From positions 62,001-126,000 of the forward strand of contig URYL01000009.1 in assembly GCA_900552075.1 (NCBI GenBank): 64,000 bases of DNA, read 5' to 3'. This document shows, in pieces, positions 1 to 6,322 of the stretch; position 1 is the first letter of the stretch; each line of letters starts with the position of its first letter. Made by a program: the position numbers and the translations under genes. This DNA is from an uncultured Bacteroides sp. (GTDB lineage Bacteria > Bacteroidota > Bacteroidia > Bacteroidales > Bacteroidaceae). The notes below the pieces were generated by a model that saw nothing but the letters and a program-made list of their open reading frames with translations, made no database searches and was not told the DNA's origin.

Positions 1-711
1 TGCAACACCTTTGATTGCTTCAACCTGTTCGTCAATCACCTTATTCTTGTATTCTTCAATGGCCTCATTCGCACCGGCAGAAACCAAAGAAAGGGAAACT
101 TCCCGCCCATCCACATCGGCGTAGATTTCAACTTCGATTTCTTCACAATCAAATCCTTTAAAAAGAGGGATATTCAGTTTGAAGGATTTCGGAAGATTGG
201 AATCTACAACCTGAGAATAGTTATCTGTTTTGTTTCCATTTTCTTCTTTACTACGTTCAATATCCTGATTTACTTTAGCCTTGAAGTTCTTCAAAGTAGA
301 AACCAACATCATATTTTCAGATTTGTCCTTAAAGAAAGCACGGTGCATCTTGAAGAACTGAGACAATTTGAATGGCTCCCATTTCTTTTCTGTATTGATA
401 CCGAACTCCAGCATTTCCTTCGATTCCTGAAGGACTCCAGATATTTTGGTCTGATAATAGTCCGTCTCATTGATACTTAGACTCATCGCCATTCTGTCAC
501 GGTTCACAATAATGTTGGCCTTCTTTTGATCAATCAGTTCTACACGCTTTTCTATCCATCTGTATAGTGCGTCAATTGTTCCACTGATAACAACTCTTAC
601 CGGTTCTTTCGGATCAAGCGCAACTGCAGCTTTGCCTTCTCTTAAAACTACTTCGATAGGTGCACCATTATAATCTTTTGGTACGACCAAGTTGATTTTG
701 TTTTCACTCAT
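1..711 (-). CDS. Prophage hypothetical protein, C-terminus cut by window edge
   Basis: An open frame runs leftward from an ATG at 711 to the window edge without a stop, giving 237 residues that begin MSENKINLVVPKDYNGAP. It is soluble, charged, and has no signal peptide or membrane segment. I do not recognise the family. It is the most distal early gene visible in the leftward operon, and the next gene ends two bases before its start. A role linked to the DNA recombination genes upstream is only an inference from position. The frame is unbroken and base usage matches its neighbours, so the gene is probably real. Confidence 0.75.
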   Translation of the reverse strand, partial: MSENKINLVVPKDYNGAPIEVVLREGKAAVALDPKEPVRVVISGTIDALYRWIEKRVELIDQKKANIIVNRDRMAMSLSINETDYYQTKISGVLQESKEMLEFGINTEKKWEPFKLSQFFKMHRAFFKDKSENMMLVSTLKNFKAKVNQDIERSKEENGNKTDNYSQVVDSNLPKSFKLNIPLFKGFDCEEIEVEIYADVDGREVSLSLVSAGANEAIEEYKNKVIDEQVEAIKGVA

Positions 712-713
712 AA

Positions 714-1145
714 TTAATTTTCTGTTCCTGTTTTACGATTAATACTAAATACGGTCTTTTGCATTTCTTGCGGCATAATTGGACGGCTGTAAACCAACTC
801 ACCTAATTTATTGTAGAACCCAGCCATTTTCTCCTTGTGGTATAGGAATTTGGCACATTCCTCGTTGGCTACGAACTCTGAACCTCTTTTGATATGGTCC
901 AGAAGTTCCTGCTTTTCTTCATTCAAAGGCTTCAATCGTTCTTTGAAGCTTTCCATAGCCTCTTTCTTCTCCAACTCAACATCGTTGATGGTGATTGATA
1001 CCTCGGCCAAAGTCTCTTTCTTCTGAGCCAGTTCTTCGGGGGTGAATCGGTGAGTATATCCGATTTTCTCTACCGCATCGGCGTTGTCCTGAAGGAACTG
1101 CCATCGTTCCTGTTCAGGGATGTCTTGTCCTAAAAATTTGTCCAT
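714..1145 (-). CDS. Prophage hypothetical protein with coiled-coil centre
   Basis: This 143-residue protein is rich in Glu and Lys, with a heptad-like helical stretch at about residues 37-90 that suggests a coiled coil. No catalytic motif, signal peptide or membrane segment is visible, and I do not recognise the family. It sits in the leftward early operon, two to three bases from the genes on both sides. Such tight packing supports translation of this frame. The overlapping rightward frame at 835-1026 is a shadow. Confidence 0.7.
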   Translation of the reverse strand: MDKFLGQDIPEQERWQFLQDNADAVEKIGYTHRFTPEELAQKKETLAEVSITINDVELEKKEAMESFKERLKPLNEEKQELLDHIKRGSEFVANEECAKFLYHKEKMAGFYNKLGELVYSRPIMPQEMQKTVFSINRKTGTEN

Positions 1146-1147
1146 AA

Positions 1148-1333
1148 TTATCTATAACTTTTTACACCGAACCTATTATAAATCTTTTTAGCGGTACCCA
1201 TACCATTATAAACAGGGATGAAACTTCTTTGTAAGGCCTTCTCTCTTTGATGAATGCCGCTTGAATTAGGATTAATAGACTTCTCTGGATTAAAGAATCT
1301 TGCTACATCTTGGGGAAATTTTCTTTTTTTCAT
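1148..1333 (-). CDS. Small basic prophage protein
   Basis: A 61-residue, strongly basic protein that begins MKKRKFPQDVARFF. It has no recognisable domain. It lies three bases from the next gene and twelve bases from the NinB-like gene before it, so it is probably co-transcribed in the leftward early operon. The base composition suggests binding to nucleic acid or to a phage protein, but nothing in the sequence proves this. Confidence 0.6.
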   Translation of the reverse strand: MKKRKFPQDVARFFNPEKSINPNSSGIHQREKALQRSFIPVYNGMGTAKKIYNRFGVKSYR

Positions 1334-1345
1334 AATCTCAAAATT

Positions 1346-1786
1346 TTAGATAAACTCTTTATTACGTTCGATTTCTTGTTGTGCAAAAATTAGCATCTGT
1401 TGTTCGTTTGCCAAAGGCAGATAGATGCCGGCAACAGATGCGCTCCAGTTACGAAAACGGTCAATGCTCAAAGTCATTTCACCTGTTGTCAGTTCTGCAG
1501 AACTTCGCAGATAGGTTACTTCCTTGCCTTTCTTGTTGACCGTCTTTCTCTCAAACAAATCACGGTTGCAAGTCCTTTTATAGAAGTCTATCTTTGCTTC
1601 GTCAAGGCTGCAACCGTACTCACTGCCGAAATACCCTAAAAGCAGATGCAAATAGCTGTTCTGGGATAGCGTGCGGTTAGGGAGCTTCTTTCTCACTTCC
1701 ACAACTGCATGCTCCTGGAACAGTTTGTTTACATAAGCCTTGAACTTGGGTATATCGTATTCATTCTTCAGATTGAATATGCTCAT
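1346..1786 (-). CDS. Possible NinB/Orf-like recombination mediator
   Basis: This 146-residue protein contains the pattern RKKLPNRTLSQNSYLHLLLG at about residues 32-51. That resembles the conserved N-terminal segment of phage NinB (lambda Orf) proteins, where a basic stretch and Ser-Gln precede an aromatic helix. NinB proteins bind single-stranded DNA and help load recombinases. It lies three bases from the SSB-like gene and close to the exonuclease and ERF genes, which is the expected setting. The assignment rests on a short motif and on context, so it could be another phage DNA-binding protein. Confidence 0.5.
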   Translation of the reverse strand: MSIFNLKNEYDIPKFKAYVNKLFQEHAVVEVRKKLPNRTLSQNSYLHLLLGYFGSEYGCSLDEAKIDFYKRTCNRDLFERKTVNKKGKEVTYLRSSAELTTGEMTLSIDRFRNWSASVAGIYLPLANEQQMLIFAQQEIERNKEFI

Positions 1787-1789
1787 AGG

Positions 1790-2236
1790 CTAGAACGGTA
1801 AGTCATCTTTGGGATTTCCATTCGCATCTACATCAGGTGGAAACGCCTGTACCATGGGTGGCGTTTGTGACGGTGCCGGTTGCTGTGCTGGCACGGATGC
1901 TGGCTGGTGCATTGGCTGACGGCCTTCCAGTTTATAGCAGCGGATGGACACCATACGTTTTAGTTGTCCGTCCTGATTTGTCCATTCCCGACCTTGGAGG
2001 GAAAAGGAAACCGTTATTACGTCACCGGTTCTGAACTGGTCAAGTTCGGCACATTTGTCACCACTTACTTCAAGAGGTAGAATGTTCTCGTACTGGCTTC
2101 GTTCACCTGTATAGGGGTCGTAGGTTGTGGCATCAAGAATAAATTCACGTTTCACAAACGGGTTGCCACCGCTTTTGGATGGGATTTCTTGGGGCTGGCC
2201 AATATAGACCAGCCGTCCGGTTATTTGATTTGCCAT
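1790..2236 (-). CDS. DUF3127 single-stranded-DNA-binding-like protein
   Basis: The first 105 residues match the DUF3127 pattern seen in Bacteroidetes phages and elements: a beta-rich OB-fold-like domain beginning MANQITGRLVYIG and ending with SIRCYKLEG. A Pro/Gln-rich linker follows (about residues 108-137). The protein ends in DDLPF, the acidic-hydrophobic tip with which bacterial SSB proteins recruit repair and replication partners. Domain plus tail suggest it coats phage single-stranded DNA for the neighbouring exonuclease and annealing protein. It lies one base from the exonuclease gene's end. The biochemical role is inferred from fold and tail. Confidence 0.8.
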   Translation of the reverse strand: MANQITGRLVYIGQPQEIPSKSGGNPFVKREFILDATTYDPYTGERSQYENILPLEVSGDKCAELDQFRTGDVITVSFSLQGREWTNQDGQLKRMVSIRCYKLEGRQPMHQPASVPAQQPAPSQTPPMVQAFPPDVDANGNPKDDLPF

Positions 2237-2237
2237 A

Positions 2238-2858
2238 TTAGTTTGAATAAAAATCTTTTATCTGTTGGAAAATCTGTCCACGTTGTTTAATTTCTGCAAT
2301 TGCCTGTTCGTCACGAGTGATACGGATTTTACAATACTCATTGGGAAGAATATTACGATGCCAGTTGGCTTCATCGTCGTAGGTTGTTACAGACAGAAAA
2401 ACAAGGTTACAGCTTTTAAGATGTGTACAAAAGAGTTGTTCCTGAACCTGATAATAATAAGCTTTATGCTTCTTCTTGACGTATTCGATTAAAGCTTTGT
2501 TGTCATGCTTGATAGGCTCAATAAAATCAAGGTAATCTGAAAGATAAAGAGTCTTTAATTCATCAAAATCAGTTAACTTTCCTTTATCGATACAAGCAAA
2601 GTCCAGGCTGCACTTGAACACGTTCATTTCATCTGACCTGACAACATATTGTGTAAAATAGTTGTCAGGCAAAGTGAGAAGATACCTGTTCTCAAGAATG
2701 GCTCCCGTACGTAAAGCATCTATAGGGCTGGCAAAAGCATTGTAATAAGGCTTTATCCCGCTGACGAAACGCTGCATGAGGGCGATATGTGATTTCGTAT
2801 TCTTGCCACTCATCAAGGCATGAACGTCACCGCTTCCTATGTACATGGTTTCTGTCAT
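2238..2858 (-). CDS. Phage exonuclease of the YqaJ/lambda-exo (PD-(D/E)XK) type
   Basis: This 206-residue protein shows a lambda-exonuclease-like active site. GAILENRY holds Glu56, SLDFACID holds Asp86, and DELK gives the E-x-K pair Glu100/Lys102. Tyr-Gln-x-Gln-Glu at about 136-140 is the Gln motif that follows in YqaJ nucleases. Such enzymes chew one strand of double-stranded DNA ends so that an annealing protein can pair the exposed strand. The gene overlaps the ERF gene by four bases, which fits a two-component recombinase. It is near the short end for the family but looks complete. Confidence 0.75.
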   Translation of the reverse strand: MTETMYIGSGDVHALMSGKNTKSHIALMQRFVSGIKPYYNAFASPIDALRTGAILENRYLLTLPDNYFTQYVVRSDEMNVFKCSLDFACIDKGKLTDFDELKTLYLSDYLDFIEPIKHDNKALIEYVKKKHKAYYYQVQEQLFCTHLKSCNLVFLSVTTYDDEANWHRNILPNEYCKIRITRDEQAIAEIKQRGQIFQQIKDFYSN

Positions 2859-3478
2859 ATCTTTCCTTTCTTCTTGAGGTTGTTATATGCCATTTTAAGC
2901 TGTTCGCTTGTCATGTCATCAGCACTTCCTACATTGAAATAAGACAGTATGTTCTGCGCAAACTGATTGTCGGTCATCATGTAACCAACGACAATATTTT
3001 TCACTTCATCTACTGTAGCAGGGGTTTGCATCTTGGATTTGTTTTCATCAGGGTCTTCACCTGTAGCAATCTTATAGGCATTAAGTAAAGCGTATTTTCT
3101 GGCATAAGTAGAAGCCTTTCCAAATCCCTTGTCGCCTGGGTCAAGTCCACGCCCAAAACTTTCCACGTCTATGTATTCTGACGTGTTGTCCAGATTGATA
3201 ATGCGTAGGGTCATTTTTATGATGTCCATATAGTTAATGGATTCCCCACCACCTTCTTTGACAACTCTAATTATTTCCGATTTAACAAGTTCCTGCTTAA
3301 TTGGAATGCTGACAAGGCCATGCTTGGACTCCGCTTCTTTCACTTCCAGGGTAACATCAATATCCTGTACTGCCTTGTAGGCATAATTACCTTTGCCTAC
3401 GGTCAGGTTCTTTTCGATATTTTTTATCTCATTTGAGACAAGCTGTATCTTCTGATATAGATTTGGCTTTTCTTCCAT
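2855..3478 (-). CDS. ERF-family single-strand annealing protein
   Basis: The 207-residue protein is a clear ERF superfamily member. It has the N-terminal GNYAYKAVQDID block, a beta-rich middle, and the signature GDKGFGKASTYARKYAL at about residues 116-132, followed by GEDPDE. ERF proteins anneal complementary single strands in phage recombination and genome circularisation. The 3' end overlaps the exonuclease start by four bases, so the two are probably translationally coupled. The C-terminal 65 residues look like a separate helical domain that may contact SSB or nuclease. Confidence 0.88.
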   Translation of the reverse strand: MEEKPNLYQKIQLVSNEIKNIEKNLTVGKGNYAYKAVQDIDVTLEVKEAESKHGLVSIPIKQELVKSEIIRVVKEGGGESINYMDIIKMTLRIINLDNTSEYIDVESFGRGLDPGDKGFGKASTYARKYALLNAYKIATGEDPDENKSKMQTPATVDEVKNIVVGYMMTDNQFAQNILSYFNVGSADDMTSEQLKMAYNNLKKKGKI

Positions 3479-3489
3479 AATAATTGGTT

Positions 3490-3702
3490 TTAATACATCA
3501 ATTTTGCATGTTTTATCACGTCCCAGGCATTACAAGCCCATCTGCTGTGTGGCACGCCTTCTTTGGTCTTGTATCTTATCCTTCCGGATTCGCACAATTC
3601 TTTCAGCCTTTTGAGACCGCCTACTATCGAAGCTGCTTCGTATTTCCCGAAAGACTTGTTGTTTAAGACGATTTTCAATACATCTTCGTTTATCATAAGC
3701 AT
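3490..3702 (-). CDS. Small prophage protein, possible winged-helix type
   Basis: A 70-residue protein that begins MLMINEDVLKIVLNNKSFG. It has alternating helices and a short basic segment (GRIRYKTKEG) that could be a DNA-contacting turn, but no family is recognisable. It lies eleven bases before ERF and one base after the 80-residue gene, within the leftward early operon. The tight spacing and the preserved frame support a real gene. Function is unknown. Confidence 0.6.
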   Translation of the reverse strand: MLMINEDVLKIVLNNKSFGKYEAASIVGGLKRLKELCESGRIRYKTKEGVPHSRWACNAWDVIKHAKLMY

Positions 3703-3703
3703 T

Positions 3704-3946
3704 TTATTTTAAGCAGATAATTGCCGAGAAACCCGGATACTCTGTTGCTGATACCCGGTACTTCACGTCCATTTTGTTTTTAAGTGTCCCGATCAAGCGA
3801 AGGTCACGATTGCGGCGTGATGCTTCCAGCTTGATTCCGTTGTGCCGTTTCTTGTCATAGGGAACTTTGTAGATGTCCCCTTTCTTCATTTCGTCAAAAA
3901 GACGTACTGTCTGGTAGTTTTCGTCTACTGTAATTTCTCTAACCAT
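3704..3946 (-). CDS. Small prophage protein of unknown function
   Basis: An 80-residue basic protein (many Lys and Arg, for example KLEASRRNRDLRL) with no recognised domain. It is the first protein gene downstream of the tRNA-like gene at 3969-4044 and lies one base before the next gene. It may bind nucleic acid, but this is a guess from charge. The frame is uninterrupted and the packing is typical of phage early genes. Confidence 0.6.
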   Translation of the reverse strand: MVREITVDENYQTVRLFDEMKKGDIYKVPYDKKRHNGIKLEASRRNRDLRLIGTLKNKMDVKYRVSATEYPGFSAIICLK

Positions 3947-3968
3947 AGTTTAAGTATTTGATTGTTTG

Positions 3969-4044
3969 CTGGCAGAACGGGACTTGAACCCGTGACTTCC
4001 ATGCTAACCCTTACATGGTGTTCTACCGCCTGAACTATCTGCCA
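3969..4044 (-). tRNA. Phage tRNA-like gene with an enlarged anticodon loop
   Basis: The minus strand folds as a cloverleaf of 76 bases. The 7-bp acceptor is TGGCAGA/TCTGCCA, the D stem is GTTC/GAAC, the anticodon stem is CCATG/CATGG, and the T arm is ACGGG-TTCAAGT-CCCGT. All four stems pair fully. The anticodon loop is TAAGGGTTAG, ten bases rather than seven, so the amino acid cannot be assigned. Pairing one extra T-G leaves an eight-base loop. The CCA end is not encoded in full. It could be a frameshift-type decoder, a tRNA mimic, or a decaying tRNA. The intact stems argue against decay. Confidence 0.75.
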
Positions 4045-4050
4045 ATGAAA

Positions 4051-4075
4051 ATGCCGGGCTTTCATAGCCCGGCAT
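4051..4075 (-). terminator. Hairpin terminator upstream of the tRNA-like gene
   Basis: ATGCCGGGCT and AGCCCGGCAT form a perfect 10-bp stem around a five-base loop. Reading leftward, the stem is followed by TTTTCATT. It lies between the gene ending at 4100 and the tRNA-like gene, so it would stop or attenuate leftward transcripts there, or form a processing site in front of the tRNA. Confidence 0.7.
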
Positions 4076-4099
4076 CTACCCATTTTCAAACCATAAAAA

Positions 4100-4288
4100 C
4101 TAATCTACTAAGCCAGCTAATGACTTGACCATGTTCTTGAAGTTGTCAAACTTCGATTCAATCTTTTTCTCTTCTTCCATGTAATACAGCATTGATTTTT
4201 TGTATTCCTCTGATTCGCGTTGCAGATTCTGTGTGTATGCCACGAGTTCATCATGCGTCATACCCTGTAATTCCTCATTTGTTTTCAT
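4100..4288 (-). CDS. Small coiled-coil prophage protein
   Basis: A 62-residue acidic-basic protein (MKTNEELQGMTHDELVAYTQ). Nearly the whole length is predicted helix with a heptad pattern, and many Glu and Lys residues lie at about 25-50. No catalytic motif is visible. Its start overlaps the end of the 54-residue upstream gene (CATGAAAACAAATGA), an arrangement that suggests coupled translation. Function is unknown. Confidence 0.6.
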   Translation of the reverse strand: MKTNEELQGMTHDELVAYTQNLQRESEEYKKSMLYYMEEEKKIESKFDNFKNMVKSLAGLVD

Positions 4289-4439
4289 GTCTATTCTTTT
4301 TAATGTTATTGATTTCGGTTTCTATCTCCTTGTCGAACAGCTCCCGTCTGTCCAGTTCTCGCGAACGTGCCGCCAGAATGGCACTGATGTCCGCAAATTC
4401 ATCACAGATGCTTTTTATTGTTTCTTGCAGCTCGTTCAT
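4275..4439 (-). CDS. Small helical prophage protein (54 aa)
   Basis: A short frame starts at the ATG at 4439 and ends in TGA at 4275-4277. The protein begins MNELQETIKSICDEFADISA and is highly charged and helical throughout. It overlaps the 56-residue membrane-protein gene upstream by 38 bases and the coiled-coil gene downstream by 14 bases, giving a chain of overlapping starts and stops typical of phage early regions. No family is recognised. Its small size makes the call tentative. Confidence 0.45.
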   Translation of the reverse strand: MNELQETIKSICDEFADISAILAARSRELDRRELFDKEIETEINNIKKNRHENK

Positions 4440-4572
4440 TGTCCAGTCTGTTTGCGATTGAAAAACCAGTGATTATAAACCCGACGAATCCTATCCAGTA
4501 CATAGCAGACAGGTCTTGATTGAAGTGCATTACCAGAACGGACAATGCACAGAGAAAAAGTAGTATTTTCAT
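4402..4572 (-). CDS. Small two-helix membrane protein (56 aa)
   Basis: The frame runs from the ATG at 4572 to TGA at 4402-4404. The protein begins MKILLFLCALSVLVM and has two hydrophobic segments at about residues 2-15 and 23-40, with a charged tail at 41-56. The pattern is that of a small inner-membrane protein. Two transmembrane helices in a non-random order support coding better than the alternative 65-residue frame over the same bases (4436-4633). It could affect the host membrane or superinfection, but no function can be shown. Confidence 0.5.
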   Translation of the reverse strand: MKILLFLCALSVLVMHFNQDLSAMYWIGFVGFIITGFSIANRLDNERAARNNKKHL

Positions 4573-4951
4573 AACCGTGTGTATTAAATATCGTTCCCGT
4601 GGGCGTTCCGGTGGTTGCCTTACTGCTTATCAAAGGTCTGGTAAGCCACGGGTATATATAGTTCTTGCTGGTGTCTAATCAGTGAAGATTGTCTTTGTAG
4701 CCGGCCTACGGCCACCTGCAATCGTATAAGTGTCTTTTTGTTCTCACGGTGATTAATGCGCTGCGTTTGCCTATTGCCAGTCCATTACTCGCACCCTTTT
4801 CACCGTGCCGCTATCGCTACTCAGTCGAACCCCTTTTACGTCAGGTGTAGCGGTACACCTAAAATTCCATTACGTCAAAGAACCAATCAAGTAGAACCCT
4901 GCCCGATTCTCGCTATCGGTTGCCGTTCAGTCCGTCAGCAGGGTAGGTGAG
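4573..4951. other. Gene-free stretch with hairpins and a direct repeat
   Basis: About 380 bases carry no frame with a convincing start. AGGTGTA-GCGG-TACACCT (4843-4860) is a perfect 7-bp hairpin. The direct repeat TTACGTCA occurs at 4837-4844 and 4872-4879, flanking the hairpin. CCGAT/ATCGG forms another small stem near 4905-4921. The stretch could encode a structured phage RNA or a leader for the leftward genes. Base composition is richer in G+C than that of the genes around it. Confidence 0.45.
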
Positions 4952-5206
4952 TTACCAGCGCGTCACTGCCATGCCTTGTGATAACTGAAGGTTAATGTAG
5001 TCCATGCCATCATCTTCAGGCAGGTTGTATTCTTCAAGAAGGGCTTCGTATTTGTCCACCTCTTCAGTAAGTGCTTTGATGTATTCTTGCTTGCTGTCAA
5101 CGTTGAAAGCCCTGCATAAAGTCTCTTCATCTGCGTTGTAGGCGAAGTTCAGGTCTTTGTACAGCCCGTCAAGTTCTTCTTCGATTTCGTGGCGTGTCAT
5201 AGTCAT
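4952..5206 (-). CDS. Acidic prophage protein of unknown function
   Basis: An 84-residue acidic protein (MTMTRHEIEEELDGLYKDLN) that is helical, with many Glu and Asp residues and a Trp at the C-terminal end. It overlaps the DUF2693-like gene by four bases (ATGA), so the two are probably translated together. No family is recognised. Acidic small phage proteins are often DNA mimics or inhibitors, but no direct evidence for that is present here. Confidence 0.65.
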   Translation of the reverse strand: MTMTRHEIEEELDGLYKDLNFAYNADEETLCRAFNVDSKQEYIKALTEEVDKYEALLEEYNLPEDDGMDYINLQLSQGMAVTRW

Positions 5207-5523
5207 GCGATATTTAAAAGGTTAGCTTTCTTGAAGCATCTGTATTCTTGTCTCTCAGTATCGAAGTACACCTGAACAGTGTCATTTTTCTTTCTGCTTT
5301 CACCTGATGTGGCTGGTATCAGATTTTCTTTCAGCGTGCCGTAGGCTTCACGAACAGAACCATCTACCTTTTTGAAGTAGAACTTTACTATTCTTTGCTT
5401 CATTGCAGCTTTCAGCTTCATGTTTGCCCAGGCGCATTTCATTGCTTCACTCATAGAGAAACCGTTTCTCTTTACCAACTGCCAAGCAAGACTCATAATC
5501 TCGTGTAATACATTTCTTTTCAT
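5203..5523 (-). CDS. DUF2693-like (SH3-barrel) protein
   Basis: A 106-residue protein. The N-terminal half is a helical segment with SMSEAMKCAWANMK at about residues 23-36. The C-terminal half (about 47-101) contains REAYGTL and VQVYFDTERQEYRCFKKANL, the pattern of the small beta-barrel DUF2693 proteins common in Bacteroidetes mobile elements. Their function is unknown. It is the first gene of the leftward early operon, directly across the operator region from the repressor, where a Cro-like or early regulator would be expected. No helix-turn-helix is evident. Confidence 0.65.
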   Translation of the reverse strand: MKRNVLHEIMSLAWQLVKRNGFSMSEAMKCAWANMKLKAAMKQRIVKFYFKKVDGSVREAYGTLKENLIPATSGESRKKNDTVQVYFDTERQEYRCFKKANLLNIA

Positions 5524-5562
5524 AATCGTGTGTTTTATAAATGAATTTACTATCTTTGTTTC

Positions 5563-5683
5563 GTATCAGTGTTACGTTTCTGATGCAAATGTACTAATAT
5601 TATTGATATATCACTGATATTACAGTGAAAATATCAGTGATATTAACTTTATTTTATATATAACTCGATAATATTACTGATAT
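5563..5683. promoter_or_regulatory. Divergent control region with four repressor operators
   Basis: Two 13-bp perfect palindromes, ATATCACTGATAT (5608-5620) and ATATCAGTGATAT (5631-5643), stand 23 bp apart. A third copy with one mismatch, ATATTACTGATAT (5671-5683), overlaps the start codon of the repressor. A weaker copy, GTATCAGTGTTAC, is at 5563-5575. The sites lie between the divergent early operon and the repressor gene, as expected for CI operators. The site over the start codon suggests autorepression. Confidence 0.75.
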
Positions 5684-6320
5684 GTATGATTTAAAAGGAT
5701 TCAGACAAGCATTTGGACTTACGCAAAAGAACATTGCTGATATTCTTGAATGTGGTCAGGCCAATATTTCTGGTATGGAGAAATCTATGAGAGATTTAGA
5801 ACCTGAACAATACAAGAAACTATGTGCGCATTTTGATGTTGCATCTGTAGACAAATTCAAAGTATCAGATTTTATTCAGGACACAAAAAAGAAAGATTCT
5901 GAACCACAAATAAGTTTTACTGAAGGTGTACCTTATTATAATGTGGATTTTATAGGAGGGTTTGATATTGTCTTAAATGACCAGACAGCAAAACCTGAAT
6001 ACTTGATAGATTTCAAGAAATACAATGAAGCTACTTGCTGGTGTAATGTTACAGGTCATTCAATGGAACCTGAGATAACTCATGGAGATATTATTGCGTT
6101 AAAGAAAATAGAAGATAAGTCTTTCCTCCCATTAGGTGAAGTATATGCAATAGTAACAACCAACGGAATGCGAACAATCAAGAGATTAGGCCCTTCAAGT
6201 GACCCAAAATGTTATACGTTGGTTCCTACAAACAAATCTCCGGAATATGGTATCCAGGAACTCCCTAAGAATATGATAGAACATATCTTTCAGGTTCTTG
6301 GATGTATGAAAAGACTATAA
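5682..6320 (+). CDS. Prophage CI-like repressor with S24 peptidase domain
   Basis: The 212-residue protein has an N-terminal helix-turn-helix (about residues 8-33: FRQAFGLTQKNIADILECGQ) and a C-terminal LexA/CI-type domain. The catalytic Ser127 is in GHSMEPEI and the catalytic Lys167 in MRTIKRL. A Gly-Gly pair at 92-93 lies where CI and LexA are cut, in place of the usual Ala-Gly. It should bind the four operators just upstream, hold the prophage silent, and be inactivated by RecA-stimulated self-cleavage after DNA damage. The start at 5682 falls inside an operator. The defence-like gene follows with overlap or close spacing. Confidence 0.9.
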   Translation: MYDLKGFRQAFGLTQKNIADILECGQANISGMEKSMRDLEPEQYKKLCAHFDVASVDKFKVSDFIQDTKKKDSEPQISFTEGVPYYNVDFIGGFDIVLNDQTAKPEYLIDFKKYNEATCWCNVTGHSMEPEITHGDIIALKKIEDKSFLPLGEVYAIVTTNGMRTIKRLGPSSDPKCYTLVPTNKSPEYGIQELPKNMIEHIFQVLGCMKRL

Positions 6321-6322
6321 CC

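Noticed and set aside
4436..4633. Leftward open frame of 65 codons
   Set aside because: Another frame over the same bases encodes a compact two-helix membrane protein with a start that fits the operon. This frame has no structure of note.
4756..4950. Rightward open frame of 64 codons in the gene-free phage stretch
   Set aside because: It runs against the direction of the early operon, is rich in Cys, Pro and Arg as random frames often are, and covers the hairpins.
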